Notes: a model not told the origin generated them from the letters alone. A DNA stretch of 64,000 nt from Chiridota heheva (GCA_020152595.1 JAIGNY010001690.1:712501-776500), one strand, 5' to 3'; positions 47,090 to 58,935 are shown, counted from the first letter of the stretch. Program-made: numbers and translations.

Positions 47090-48740
47090 CAAACATATTT
47101 TGGGGGATTTTGTTGCTACATTCATGTTTTTCTCTCAATCTATTCGTTCTTTTCCTTAAGTGGCAAAATGATTCCGATAAATGAAACATGTGCAAGAGAT
47201 CATGGGCAGATGTAAATTGCTAACTTACCATGTCCATCGGAATCAAGTGTCACTGTTTGCATCCCTTGCACAATCACAGGTGGTTGAAGCAACTACTCAA
47301 TATCAAATGACAAAATTGTCAACAACAAAAATAAAAATGCTGACCAAATCACAACCCACTTTTTATCTTTTTTGTTCGAAAGAAGCACTCTTTTACAGTT
47401 CAATCCAGTATGTTATTCCCAAGGCCCCATAAAACAAAACTCCTTGGCCTTGAAACCTTTCGTCTAATTTGCGATAGGCATTGGCCCCTCTTTTTTCCCG
47501 AAATTATGTATGGCTGCAAATTTAATTTTTCAATTTGTTCTGGGTGATGTTCAAAACATTACAAAAACATCAAAATTGACACAAGAAAAAAAAAGTTATC
47601 TCCAGGGATACCTAAAATTCTTGTCGTACGGAATTTCGAAGACTCCTTGATAACAGGTCCCAGAAGCTCACTGACCACTGCAGTTGTCGCAAGTTTGACA
47701 AATTACAGATTAAACTTGTGATGAATGATGAACATATGGCTATGGGCGTAGGACGACAAACCTTGTTGAAGGGTTTCGTCTGCGACAAATCAATCTAAAA
47801 TCACATTTTCTTTACTGTAATGGGAATGAAGCATGACTATGCTAGGGGTTCATGTAACACAGCCACAAACCTAACCTACTTACAAATTGAATGCTTTAAT
47901 CAAAAGCACACCAGGATTGCCACAAAACGTGCTTAATGCCTTCATTCATCCTTTGTCGAACTTCAATTACGGTGACTTTCGGACAAGGAGCTCAATTTTA
48001 AGACAAACACTCGACACTTAAAAACAAGGTGTCAACAGATAAGACAAAGAGGCAACTAAGAACTTTTCCAAAAGTTTTTTTTTTTTTTTCCGTCTCATCC
48101 ATGATCGTCAAGAGATATATACGAATGGCTGAGATGATATATTTCGTTCAAAGAATCATCACAAAATGACTGAATGATATCATGGTACGATGGATGTTTC
48201 TCAAACTCAAACATAATGCAGGAAAATTTTAACTTGTGCTGAAGTGAACAAACTTTTTAGCCATATTTTCTGCAGAAATATACAGATATCTTCAGTAGAC
48301 TTTCAAACCAGGCCCAACATTTTCTAATGGAGGCAAAAATGGGTTTTCTTAAATATGATTTTCTTGTTTTTAATTTGTTCTTTCTTCCATTTTTGAAGTT
48401 GTTTCGACAATTTCCAATTTTACTTGAATATCTCCAGTCTTGGGAGGGAGAGAGGGGGGGGGGGTTACCCTTTCGGCTGTACACTTTAACATATTTCAAA
48501 CCAAATCTTCAACAAATATAAAGAGAAGAGAAGTTTTCTATAAGTAAAAACTAAGTGCTTCAAGGACTATACAGCATTAAATTGGTTGCATGTATCACAC
48601 AAGAATTAGAAGTTCTTATTTTACTTAAGCAGACACCAAAATATTCAACAAAATCTTCTAAAAGGATTATCAGGAATCATTTCAGCAATTTGCTGCAGGT
48701 GGTCAAATTCTAACGGCTTACACAACTGTTTTCTTTAATG
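47090..48740. other. No gene recognised
   Basis: AT-rich sequence with scattered short frames lacking recognisable motifs, a T-run at 48077-48090 and a G-run near 48453-48464. Confidence 0.45.
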
Positions 48741-48743
48741 CAC

Positions 48744-49225
48744 CCCTTACAGAAATACTAGCTTGCAGCAAGCTTGCAACAAGCTAACAATATTAGCTTG
48801 TGCAAGCGTGCTGCAAGCTAGTATTTGGAACAAATTAGCTTGCGTAAACTAGCAAAAGCTAGTATTTGGAATAAATTAGCTCGCGCAAGCTAGCAAAAGC
48901 TAACTGCTATTTTGAACAAGCTAGCAAAAACAGTTTGCAAACTAACAAATATGTTATGCTCGCTTACACAAGCTTATGTTAGCTTGCGCAAGCTAGAAAG
49001 CTAGTATTTGTTCCAAATACTAGCGTGCAGCATGCTTGCTGCAAGCTTGCAGCATGTTTGTGCAAGTTTGCAGCATGCTTGTGTAAGCTTGGAGTAGCTT
49101 GTGCAAGCTTTGCAGCATGCTTGAGCAAGCTTGCAGCATGCTTGCACAAGCTGGCAGTATGCTTGCGCAAGCTAAAAATTGTTAGCTTGTCGCAAGCGTG
49201 CTGCAAGCTAAATTCTCTGTAAGGG
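48744..49225. mobile_element. Palindromic element, copy 9
   Basis: Complete: CCCTTACAGAAATACTAGC at the left and gctaaattctctgtaaggg at the right. Flanking dinucleotides are AC on both sides, the only copy where a direct duplication can be told from an extended inverted repeat. The interior shows the central pair gtatttggaacaaattagct and attaaagctag-type words, plus aagcttgcagcatgcttg iterations near 49030-49150. Confidence 0.85.
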
Positions 49226-49950
49226 ACATGTTATACTAACCATTCAAATTTACCGACAATATTCCAACTCATTTTTCCTTACAACATCAATGACTTTTTT
49301 GTGATTATGCAGATAGCTCAGGTAACGTGAACAGCAAATCATGACGTAAAATAAACAGATGTCATGAGTCCTGTATCTTAGCAAAAGGCTGATTTACAAG
49401 ACTAGTATTGATCTTCACCGAGTCAGCCTCGCTTCCAATCAAATCCAAGCCAATCAATAAATATCTGTAAGAGTTACTTGGAATTTGTCAGACATGGCGA
49501 GTATTTTCTTTTTCTTACTCTTCGTAAAAAGGTTATTGAATTAATGTCTTCAAAAATATGATTGACACTTTTAGAGTTTGTCGTCATGACGATGAACTAA
49601 AAATATAAGCCAATTTTTGTTGTTTTTGGATAGTGTCAAATTGTAAAGTTAATAGTAATGCAATCACAGTGTGACCTTCATGAGCATATCATACTCCTAA
49701 AAAATTATATTTTGCAATGAAAATATACTGTTTTATTACCATGGTTACCAATCCAGGTACTGACAGCCATTCGGATGGGTAATATCTTACGGTCTCAGAG
49801 GAGAGATTTGCACAAAATACAATAATTTGTTGATAAAATACATTTCAATCTGTTTATACTCTTTACTCAGGGTGTTAACAGAAAATCAATTTCCCTTGTT
49901 AAATATTTGGAAAAGAGCAAATTTTGAAAGGGAACAATTCCTTATGAAAA
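49226..49950. other. No gene recognised
   Basis: AT-rich spacer without recognisable repeats or domains. Confidence 0.45.
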
Positions 49951-49952
49951 GG

Positions 49953-50012
49953 TTTGGTTTGTTGATGTTTAACGGCACCGCGACAGCCATCCACTTCGAA
50001 CAAAGACAGTAG
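49953..50012 (-). mobile_element. LINE 3' terminal fragment
   Basis: Minus strand: gcggtgccgttaaacatcaa then caaaccaaacc, the same terminal sequence as at 56467-56505 and, more diverged, 23085-23115. It is either a severely 5'-truncated LINE or a SINE sharing its tail. Confidence 0.55.
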
Positions 50013-50984
50013 CTATAACTCTCTTAAAAAGACTCCCTCTGCAGAAATATATATCTCTTAGCCTCAATCTTCTTCTTCTTTTTCTTCAGAATTTCTGGGG
50101 TTTTTTTTTTTTTTCTACAAATACTGTTGTAAGAATTTATGACAAATTTGAGCTTTTCAAAGGAGAATAATAAAATTATGCAGCTAGATCTCAATAATGT
50201 GATAATCAGTCCGGTTGGTTTTCCCGATCGGAGGATCTTAGAGTTCGCCCATTTGGGAGATCGGGATATGCGCAGTACGAGTCTATTCAATAACGAAGCT
50301 TCACCTTAGTCTTTTGTGAAGACGTTTTATGTGTGTATTATTTCTTAACACTCCGTTTTATTAACATACAACGATAATACAAAAGTTTGCTTCGACTCTC
50401 ATAATATTTACTACAATGTTAGTCAAAGGTAATACCCAAACCAAACATCTTAATATTTATTTTTTGACTGTCTAATGTTTTGCTCGAATTTTTCACGGTA
50501 AATTTTTAATGCACTGGTGAAAAGAAAATTCATATGCCATTATTTTATATTGCAAAGTAAAATTTGAAGCTTGCTCAGTTGTTGATGTTCCCCGCGACTG
50601 TCTAACGTTAACACATAATAAAAAGTCATGGTAAATTTTAAATGCGCTAGTGAAAAGAAAATTTACATGCTATTTTTTCATATCGTAAAGTAAAATTTGA
50701 ACCTTGCTCAGTGGTTGAGTTCCCCACTCGAAATTGTTCGGATTCTTATATGATTCTATACAAAATTTGAATTTGGAGAGATGAATTGTGGGATACTTCC
50801 GTAAAGTATTTCCTGATCGAGAGACCAAAATTTCTCTCCCGATCAGGGGAACAAACCAGACTGCTAATTGCTGTCACATGGATGTGCCTAATTAATTCAT
50901 AAATGATGATGGGTTCATGGACACACAGCTTTTCATGCAGTTCCTTGACCAGGGAATAATGAGCAGTTCAGCTGTATTAGCGGA

Positions 50985-51450
50985 CGAGGCAATAGTAATA
51001 AATAGTAATAGTAATTATTTTCTAAAGCACCCTTTCTATACAAGTATATTTCAGAGGGCTTTACAAACATCAGAGCTTTAGTACAGGGGAGAGTTGCCCA
51101 AGCGGCGCATCATCCCTCCATTAAACTCAGGGAAGTGAAAAAATACCGCGTTTTCACGCTTCTCTTCTCGAATAGTAATCAGAGAACCAGGTAGAGTGTG
51201 ACTGTCCTACCATCGGGACCAAAGGCCTAACATCCCCTCTGAAAAACGGCGAGCGCCATTCAATCATTGCCACTTCTCTCAACAGCTGAATGGGGAGCAG
51301 GAGCTGCAAACGACGTGCTTCCGCTTTGATGATCGGCGTATCTGTCTGCATAGCTGTGGAAAACCGGGTTAGACCTGACCAGGGCTTGAACCCGGTACCT
51401 CCAGCATCTCAGTTGTGCACTCTACCAACTGAGCTACCTGACTCCTAGTT
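50985..51450 (-). mobile_element. tRNA-derived SINE with LINE-like tail
   Basis: Minus strand: the head at 51447-51370 has caggtagctcagttggtaga (A box) and accgggttcaagccctggt (B box). The body (51175-51275) contains ggtcccgatggtaggacagt and is shared with 57690-57780. The far end (50988-51065) has gtttgtaaagccctctga and a stretch of aatagtaat units, like a LINE-derived 3' tail with short repeats. About 460 bp and apparently near full length. Confidence 0.75.
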
Positions 51451-51839
51451 GTGTCTGCGGGAGAGATCAACTGTCCATTATCGTCTACAAACGCAAGAGA
51501 AAGCTATGAAGTCCATGACACCTGTAAGTGTTCTTGCACATCTTCAATATTTGAAGTTTAAGACAAAAGAGTCAAAGAAATGCAATATGTTCCTTTAAAA
51601 CCTTCCTAATCTAAAAGAGAATTAAATCAAGGGAGAAAAGTAACTACCCTATGAAAAAGTAGAACAACCCTCAATAATACATCAATTTGAAAACATACAT
51701 TTGTCACAGGATAATGTACAATGCAAATTAGGGGTGTGTCACCTCTCCAGTCGAATTACATAGCAGAAAAAAAACTTATGATGTACATGAATATGGGAAT
51801 ATAAAAAGCCCAAATATGTTATCATCTCATTTTCCTGTT

Positions 51840-51865
51840 CAGGGGTGTAGCCAGCCTTTTTGATT
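51840..51865 (+). other. Possible hAT-type terminus
   Basis: caggggtgtagccagccttt resembles a CAGGGGTG hAT end, but no partner terminus or 8-bp duplication was located. The TATTTATG microsatellite follows. Confidence 0.3.
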
Positions 51866-51943
51866 GGGAAAAAGGAGGAAGGGGGTCACCGAGGGAATAT
51901 ATGTGGACTTGTTATTATATTTGCTGGACTTTTTTTTCAACCT

Positions 51944-52478
51944 TATTTTCTTTATTTATGTATTTAGGCATTTAGGTATTATGTATATATTTATTTATGT
52001 ATGTATTTATGTATTTATTTATGTATGTATTTATGCATTTATATTTTTATGTAAGTATTTATTTTGGTATTTATCATTGTATGTATTAATGAATTTTGTA
52101 TGTATTTATTTATGAATTTATTTATGTATGTATTTATGTATTTATTTATGTATTTATGTACTGTATGTATTCATGTATGTATTTATGCATTTACATATTT
52201 ATGTAAGTATTTATTTATGTATTTATCACTGTATGTATTTATTAATGTATGTATGTATATATTTATGTATGTATTTATTTATGTATTCATTTATGTATTT
52301 ATTTGTGTATTTATCTATCTATCTCTCTCTCTCTCTTTATCTATCTATATATTTATCTATTTATCTATTCATCTATGTATTTATTTATGTATTTATGTAT
52401 TTCTGCATTTCTGCATTTATGTATTTATGCATTTATGTAATTATGTATGTTTTTATTTATGTATTTATTTATTTACAT
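51944..52478. repeat. (TATTTATG)n microsatellite
   Basis: About 530 bp of tatttatgtatgtatttatt variants, with a TATC/TCTC interruption at 52310-52375. Frames up to 165 codons read as YLFIYVFMY and are not genes, despite looking membrane-like. Confidence 0.97.
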
Positions 52479-52491
52479 GGTCAGTGGTGCC

Positions 52492-52724
52492 ACCAGGGTT
52501 TGATATTGGGGGCACAAACATTTTTGGCATGGGGTCCAGGGGCCCAGGGACAAAGCCCTAGTGGGGGTCCTGAGGGCAAAGCCCCGGGAAACCTTGCATT
52601 TTCCAAGTTTTAGATACCAATTAAAAAAGGTCAAAAATAACCATTTGTCCAAAATAAAAAAATTGACATTTCGGACATTGGGGAAATGTTCACCCCCTCA
52701 CCTCAACCTGTGACACCACCACTG
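52492..52724. mobile_element. Non-autonomous mini-hAT
   Basis: The left end CAGTGGTGCCACCAGGG and the right end, read on the minus strand, CAGTGGTGGTGTCACAGG are hAT-like inverted repeats, 233 bp apart. Flanking octamers tacatggt and cacatact agree at only five positions, so the target duplication is doubtful. The interior has ggggtccaggggcccaggga, resembled by 63065-63120. Confidence 0.6.
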
Positions 52725-52734
52725 CACATACTTA

Positions 52735-52795
52735 CCATATTGCTATGGTGGGTATGGCCTAATTCCTAACTCAGAGAGGTCAATTAGCCTCAAGC
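52735..52795 (+). repeat. R19 fragment
   Basis: ttgctatggtgggtatggcc and the following bases match 19432-19485 of the R19 family. Confidence 0.6.
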
Positions 52796-52799
52796 AACA

Positions 52800-54590
52800 A
52801 CCTTAAGAAAGGAAGTTTAAAGAGACAGAAATTCATGTAACTCAATCTACTTGTATATTAATTAGATTTAGTAATGAAAAATAATAATCTATAGCCGAAT
52901 TATGTTTATAACTTTGCTTTTCATACTTTTTAGCACCAATGCAAGAACCCCAAATGAGCAGGACACTGGAGTTTTCCTGTAGGCCCCAAAATACGTTGTG
53001 CCACTGTGCGTCTTTACCAGATTGGTGCCCAGAAAAGTGGTACTAACCACAGGGATCACTTGAAGGTGCGATATTGGCATAAGAACATTCAGTTCTAATT
53101 TTCTGATTGGTTGAAATTTCAACCAATTGCAAAATGCGCCTCTATCAATCATATTTTACACTAAATTAATAACACAGCAACATTTTCCGATAGAGCATTG
53201 ATGTGGCTAAATGGATATGGCGATGGGCATCAAGCAATTTGCTTTTGTGCCAAATGTAAACGAGTCGAATCTATCAAGGTATAATTTTTTTGTTGTCTTT
53301 TTTCCCCATTTGAATTAAAACATGAGAGTTATTAACCGAAGTAATTTCAGTTATTAGCTCCATTATTAAATTAACGACGAATTTGTACAGCTCTATTCAA
53401 CTTTGCCGTGTCATCATGTTACGACACGTACTGTACGTACAGCGTGCATATACAGCGTGCATATACTAATGCATATACACGATGTATAATATATGTGGGC
53501 GCTTGTAATACGTTGATGTGTGTAAGTACATGGCATGCACTTACTGACGTCACTGCGATTTGTTTTGAGATGACATCGCCTCTTTAAGTTGAAAATATTG
53601 TTTCAATGAAGAAGAATACAAAGAACTGATTGTGATGCATGACCAATCAAAAATATTGCAAATCAAAACAGTTTTCATGGATGAACTGACCTACAATTAC
53701 TCCAGCATGAGGTTTTGCACCCGAACTTTAAAATGTTACAGTTGGCATCATTATGTCCAGACATTAAAGGGTCACTCATATTAATATCATGTTGTCTCTG
53801 TTAACTCGAAAGATGCCATAATTTCTGACAACAAAATATGAAATAAATATTTTTCATGATATGGTGTCCATTTCTAGCCTCCTGGTTTTGAAGTGTTGAC
53901 TACATGGGAGATGTGAACTTGACATGATATGAAGTAAGCCTTCATTGAAGTGACCGTTCCTCAAGTGTTTTATTCGTTATGATTTATTAAACTGTTGGTG
54001 TCATCTGGTCACTCTGAGATCTCTGGAGGGCATTGAACTTGCCTTTTAATGAGTTGCGAGGGTTTGTAAGTGCGGAGGAAATGAATCTTCATCAGCGTAA
54101 GAGGTTTGATTGTCAGAAAATAATATTTATTTATAATTTTTCATCACAAAATAATGTCATTTTACTAAAGAGCCTTCACATAATGAAGTACATGTGAGAA
54201 TTAATGGTCACGTGAGCAATTATGATCCATGATTTGTAAAAGGGGCTATGTTTTTAAAGCTGGAAAAAACAGTGATATTTTGTTAATTGTAAACAAAGCT
54301 GAGGTCAAATTTGTTTTATGAACATCTTTCTTGAGAAGTTCTCATGGGTATACTGAACTTTGTTTGTGTGGGTGTGTATGTATATACTATTCTTCTGAGC
54401 ATCAAACCTGCCAACACATTGATCAACCAAGCACCCCATGGGGGAAACTGCGTCCAAATGGTCAAGATTCATGGTGTTATGCTGAGATCATGGCTATACA
54501 TTTTGTAGACACGTCCCTACCTACCTTCTTAAAGTTTTGAAAGAGTGCCAAACACTTTTCTTTAGAACGGTGCATCGATTTATTAGCAAA
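52800..54590. other. No gene recognised
   Basis: Short frames lack recognisable motifs. A direct repeat acagcgtgcatat occurs twice at 53440-53465. Exons cannot be excluded. Confidence 0.4.
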
Positions 54591-54595
54591 TCGTT

Positions 54596-55128
54596 TTAAA
54601 GGATTAGTTCAGGTCGAGCAAGCTTATCTTATATGAAAGAGGACTTTAAAAGAAACATATTGGTAAGGAAAGCATTACAAAATCTCATTCATTAAGGAGA
54701 TGTTTCAGTTTAAAGTCCTGTCTTTTCTGTGTAAAAATTACTGGGTAGTAAGTCTACTACGAAGGTTCGCATGCTCATCCTCACATTTTTAACAATTGTT
54801 GATGTATTTTAATGAAAATTTATTTATGATGATTTGAATCATATTTCCTCTAACTTTCTTCAAGTGGTACATTATAATTACCCTTAATAAATTCTGTTTT
54901 AGTACTTTCCTGACATATCCAATGGTGTTTAAGCCACACAATCAGTCAGGACAAAATATGATAGAATACATCCAGACTTCACAACTAGTCTGATTTCAGT
55001 CATTTCTACATAATAATATCTCAGTTTAGACTAAATATTTTGATGTTTTCTTCACTATTTTGCTTCTTTTGATGTCCGCTTTCATTTAAGATGAGCTAGC
55101 TTGCTTGACCCCTGAACTAATCCTTTAA
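54596..55128. mobile_element. TTAA MITE with long terminal inverted repeats
   Basis: The left end TTAAAGGATTAGTTCAGG continues tcgagcaagctta, and the right end reads gcttgcttgacccctgaac then taatcctttaa. These are inverted repeats of about 30 bp with TTAA on both borders. The 533-bp interior has atcttatatgaaagagga and AT-rich sequence but no frame of note. Confidence 0.8.
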
Positions 55129-55359
55129 AGTATTTAATCATTGTTTTATCACACACTGCATTCAAGTCCTCCTAAGTATGTCTCTCGCCAAAGTCTTCAA
55201 CAAGTATGGTAATTCATGTTAGTGGGAGGGGAGGGGTTGAAAAACACCTATTTTAATGTATTACCATAGGCTAACTGGTAAAGTTAAACTGAAAGTAAAT
55301 AAGAGGAAGCAACATTCGCCTCCATCAAATGTGTGATCTGTATTGATATCTCACTACAT

Positions 55360-55440
55360 ACCGTATTTGACGTATTACGTGCCTGTTCTAATAAGGGCCA
55401 ACCCATCATTTTTTGACTGATAACATTATTTATTTAACTA
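55360..55440 (+). repeat. Dispersed ACCGTATTYGACGTATTA repeat
   Basis: accgtatttgacgtattacg then tgcctgttctaataag recurs at 60990-61050. The motif resembles widely dispersed invertebrate transposon termini, but I cannot assign a class. Confidence 0.5.
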
Positions 55441-55838
55441 ATTTGATTACTAAAAATACTCAAGTTTTCTTACATTTTTGCTTATTTTGTGTCATGCTCA
55501 CGATGTATTTGTGGTGATTATTATGCGGCTAGTATAGAACCAGTTCACATGTATGGGACAATACAGTTCAAATAGCACATTGTACGCGCCCCAGAGCATG
55601 GGCGCTATTAGGAAGAACTTCTGGCCTAAAAAGTGGTTCAATTCTATTTTCGTAAGCGCCCTGAGCACTTACTATGTCAGATATGGTATGTTTCTTATCA
55701 GGACCTTTTGTACTGGCTGACCTAAGATACCATTTTCATGAATATGAATCTGTTGACACCCATGGTCATTGGTCCAATGGGTCCAAATATGAATGGACAT
55801 GGTACTGCATCAATCCAGTCAATACTAAAAATGCTAAT

Positions 55839-55920
55839 TTTTTTTTTTTTTTTTTTGGCCAAATTATTATGGTTAAGGCATATTTTTTTTTTGGCCAAAT
55901 TATTATGGTAAAGGCATATA
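55839..55920 (+). repeat. Tandem poly-T plus ggccaaattattatgg duplication
   Basis: Two copies of a T-run followed by ggccaaattattatggt and aaggcatat, about 40 bp apart. Confidence 0.9.
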
Positions 55921-56028
55921 TCATGTTATACATCTGGTTCAGATACATCTTAATAAATAACAACAAATATCTTATGACAAGAAAGAGTACATGAATAATG
56001 ATATTAAAGAGACCTTTATGGATGAATG

Positions 56029-56408
56029 TGCTTACAGGAAAAAAACTAGCTTGCAGCAAGCTTGTGACAAGCTAACATTTAGAGCTTGCACAAACTTGCT
56101 GCAACCTTGCAGCACGCTTGCTGCAACCTTCCGACAACCTTGCGGCGAGCTAGTATTTGGGACAAATGAAGCTTGCTAGCTTGCACAAACTAACATCAGC
56201 TTGCACAAGCTAGCAAAAAACATGTTAGCTTGTGCAAGCTTGCAGAAAGTTTTTGCAAGCTAGTGGAAAGGTTTTTGCTAGCTTGCGCAAGCTAACAAGT
56301 TTGCATTTGTCCCAAATACTAGCTTGCTGAAAGTTTGCCGCAAGGTTGCAGCAAGTTAGCGCAAGCTAAAAATTGTTAGCTTGCAGCAACCTAGTTTTTC
56401 TGTAAGGC
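56029..56408. mobile_element. Palindromic element, copy 10
   Basis: The left end TGCTTACAGGAAAAAAACTAG and right end ctagtttttctgtaaggc are inverted repeats with substitutions in the terminal triplets. The arms match: gcttgtgacaagctaacatt on the left, attgttagcttgcagcaacc on the right. Minor sequence type is close to copies 1 and 5 (gcatttgtcccaaatactag). Confidence 0.8.
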
Positions 56409-56464
56409 ATGCTTATATTAGCTCACTGCAAGCTTTGCAATTGGAACCTTTATGAAGTTGTCCT

Positions 56465-57005
56465 TTTGGTGGTTTGGTTTGTTGATGTTTAACGGCACCA
56501 TGACAGTCAGTCAAATGTGCCAAGAGGGTGTTAAAAACTAAGGTGCTTGAGTTAAGACAGAGAGGAAAGAGAGGGAAGAGAGGAGGGAAGGGAAGAAGAA
56601 AGGGAGGAGAGAAGGTGAATAAGGGAGGAGAGAAGGTGAATAAGGGAAAAAAGTTAAGGTAATAAAAGGAAGGTGAGGAAGGTAAGCCAAAGAAGGGAAG
56701 AGAAGGGAGGTTTAGATCAGGTGGAATATATTGCTGCTGCAGAGAAAGGTGATGGAAGTTGGAGGTAGGATTGTTCTTGAAAAGATCGGAAATGGAGATG
56801 GAGGAAAAGAGGTGTGATCTGGCGTTCAGGTATATGGGACAGGTTAAGAGGATATGCTTAATTGAGAGAACAGTGTTGCATGTAGGGCAGAGGATGCCGG
56901 AAAGTAGGTGAGAGTGGGTGAGAAAGGTGTGGCCGAGGCGGATGCGGGTGATAACAACATCCTCCCTGCCGTTGGACATGGGACGAAACATAAAAATGAA
57001 ATGTA
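56465..57005 (-). pseudogene. Non-LTR retrotransposon 3' end fragment, copy 2
   Basis: The minus-strand frame (from 56991) reads REDVVITRIRLGHTFLTHSH, then CPTCNTVLSIKHILLTCPIY, the Cys-x2-Cys-His-Cys zinc-knuckle region at the C-terminus of LINE ORF2 proteins (I/Jockey-like organisation). The remainder is a pyrimidine-rich Pro/Phe/Ser tract, probably UTR read in frame. It ends near 56467 in gttaaacatcaacaaaccaa. It is 5'-truncated before the reverse transcriptase. It is better preserved than the copy at 23 kb. Confidence 0.8.
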
Positions 57006-57051
57006 GGAAGTTTGGGATCTTATTATATTCACCACTTCCATTTTTCTTGGA

Positions 57052-57295
57052 TTAAAGGAGTACTTGACCGAAAAGTGAAGGCGTATTTTTAAGGATCCCC
57101 TCCAAAAATTGAATGTTTATATAGCGCACAACAGTACAGTATTTTTCTGGTTAATATGAATATCCAAGTGACTTTTGCCCTCATGTCGCCTGTGGATTAT
57201 GAAAGCATGAAGTTTCTTGATCTGTTGTGGATAATATATCTGTGAAATTTGCAAAGAAAATGAGCGCTCTCACTTTTCGGTCTAGTGCTCCTTAA
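57052..57295. mobile_element. TTAA MITE, AGGAG..GACCGAAAAGTGA family
   Basis: TTAA at 57052-57055 and 57292-57295 borders inverted repeats: AGGAGTACTTGACCGAAAAG at the left and, on the minus strand, GGAGCACTAGACCGAAAAG at the right. 244 bp, no coding. It carries the unoccupied internal TTAA (57152-57155) at which a second MITE is inserted in the 11-kb relative. Confidence 0.85.
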
Positions 57296-57543
57296 CGGAT
57301 ATGATTCAAGATTTGGCTTGTCTCGTCCCCTTGAAAGAATTTTGACATAGGGGTTAAAATCAGTGGCTTTAGGTATAGAAAATAGATATAGTATGTCTGG
57401 AGTCTGCCATTCCAAATTTGCATATGTTACTACCTGAAAATCACAAACACTTATATCTTGAGTCACTTTTTGACAGACTTTGCTGAATAAATAAATGCTT
57501 TTGAATAGATATTAAAACCACTTAAAATGAGCTCAAGCTCCAT

Positions 57544-57780
57544 ATTGTTTGTTTGTTTATAGGCTTTTATACCGCGCCATTCCATTAAGACCACAGTGCC
57601 TCCTCCAGTCAAGTTCTCCAGCTGCCAATGAATCGGAGCACATAAATTTTGACTTGACTGGGCCAGGACGGGAAGTGAATAGTGTTCAGAGAACCAGGCA
57701 GAGGTTGACTGTCCTGCCGTCGGGACCGACAGCTTAACATCCCCCTCCGAAGGACGGTGTGCGCCATTCAACCATTGTCA
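57544..57780 (-). mobile_element. SINE body related to 51.2 kb
   Basis: The segment 57690-57780 (agagaaccaggcagaggttg, actgtcctgccgtcgggacc, gcgccattcaaccattg) matches 51180-51270. The other end (tttgtttataggcttttata) would be the 3' tail on the minus strand. No tRNA head is recognised. The 62- and 102-codon frames are shadows of it. Confidence 0.65.
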
Positions 57781-58224
57781 ACCATATTTATGTCCTTGGG
57801 ATCTTTAAAAGCAATTCTCCAAGTTTAATGTTCGCCATTGGCTTTACCCTTGGTGAGGACTTATTAACCATCCAATCTCTAACATGCACTGCTATATAAA
57901 TCAAAATCAAAATTTGAGGAAAACAGTTAGTTCTTAAAGTGGCTTCCTTGACAAGGGTTTTTCCCTGAAAATTATTTTCTAATGAACATTCTGATAACTT
58001 AAGATCATTGCAGGAAACACAAAACATCAAGAGAATACTATTCATCTCAATGTTACAATCCTAAATATTGTTTTTCTTGTTTGTCTGATGAGGGCTTAAC
58101 ATGACAACGAGGGTCAAATTGTGCCTGAAAGGTTAGATCATTCTAGAGGTAGGAAGGGCAGAAAATGGGGAGATTGAGACAAATACGATAACCAAAGTTC
58201 AGAAAGCTGGGATCAAGAGAAGAG

Positions 58225-58520
58225 TTTCACGGGTGAAGAAAAAAAAAGTAGAGAAAGGGGGTGGGAAAGGAGGACTTAATATGGTTGTAGATGGAAGCAT
58301 GATGAAGGAAGGAGATCATTTTATCCGAAGGTTTTTCTGGAAGAACTCGGCAACTGAGTTGTGGGGAGCGAGGAGCTCCGGGAAAGTTGTACAGGGGGCA
58401 AGCAAGAAGAATGTGATGGACTGTGAAGGTGCAATGGCAATTGTTGCAGAGGGGTTGTGGGAGCCATGAGTGAAGAAGGGTAATGGAGAAGTTTCATGAT
58501 TCAGAAATGTAAGGAGCATT
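58225..58520 (-). pseudogene. Non-LTR retrotransposon 3' end fragment, copy 3
   Basis: On the minus strand, a frame at about 58485-58260 reads LHSWLPQPLCNNCHC then TFTVHHILLACPLYNFP. It holds the Cys-x2-Cys...His...Cys zinc knuckle of a LINE ORF2 C-terminus. It differs in sequence from the copies at 23 and 56 kb, so it is another family or an old branch. Upstream sequence is frameshifted, and no reverse transcriptase remains. Confidence 0.7.
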
Positions 58521-58599
58521 ACTGGCTAAAGAAACCAGGATTTTAATCAGAGGGTAGTTTCTCATCTTAGCACTAGCACTGATTTAACTCTCTGAGTTA

Positions 58600-58935
58600 C
58601 GAAATAAGCTACACCCACCATAGCAATGTGGTAACTATGTGAGGGCAAACAAACCTCAAATCTGCAATTAGCATAATACCAATGCATGGACATTTAGACG
58701 TTCGTGAGGCCTGCCGCAAGCTTTGGTCCATTTATGGCACTTCTCCGGATCTTTAGAGTTTTTAGCTAAAGGGTTAAACAAAATTCAGTTTCCTAAGTGT
58801 TCTGGGTAAACAGCAATCAGATTTACAAAGCCCGCAATGGGCCCATAAGCGCAATTTTTGTTCACCATTTTCCCGTCGCTCAGTCTGTGTGTGCAGAAAT
58901 TTGTTTTGTACAGTAAATTGCATTAACTACATGAG
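58600..58935 (-). repeat. Dispersed repeat R19, inverted copy
   Basis: The reverse complement matches 19130-19460 over more than 300 bp (ccaccatagcaatgtggtaa, ggcctgccgcaagctt, aaacaaaattcagtttccta, gcgcaatttttgttcaccat). This element and its partner form an inverted pair about 39 kb apart. Confidence 0.8.

Noticed and set aside
49025..49222. Cysteine-rich frame (ACCKLAACLCKFAACLCK type), which could be mistaken for a small Cys-rich peptide
   Set aside because: It lies wholly within a palindromic element and similar peptides appear on the other strand and in other copies.
51370..51450. Functional tRNA gene
   Set aside because: A and B boxes are good, but acceptor-stem pairing is poor and a long SINE body with a LINE-like tail follows.
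51864..52613. 165- and 161-codon hydrophobic frames resembling membrane proteins
   Set aside because: Hydrophobicity comes from translating TATTTATG repeats; the ends run into a mini-hAT.
56413..56700. Pro/Phe-rich C-terminal half of the 192-codon minus-strand frame as a real protein domain
   Set aside because: It reads a low-complexity pyrimidine tract downstream of the LINE zinc knuckle, more likely untranslated sequence.
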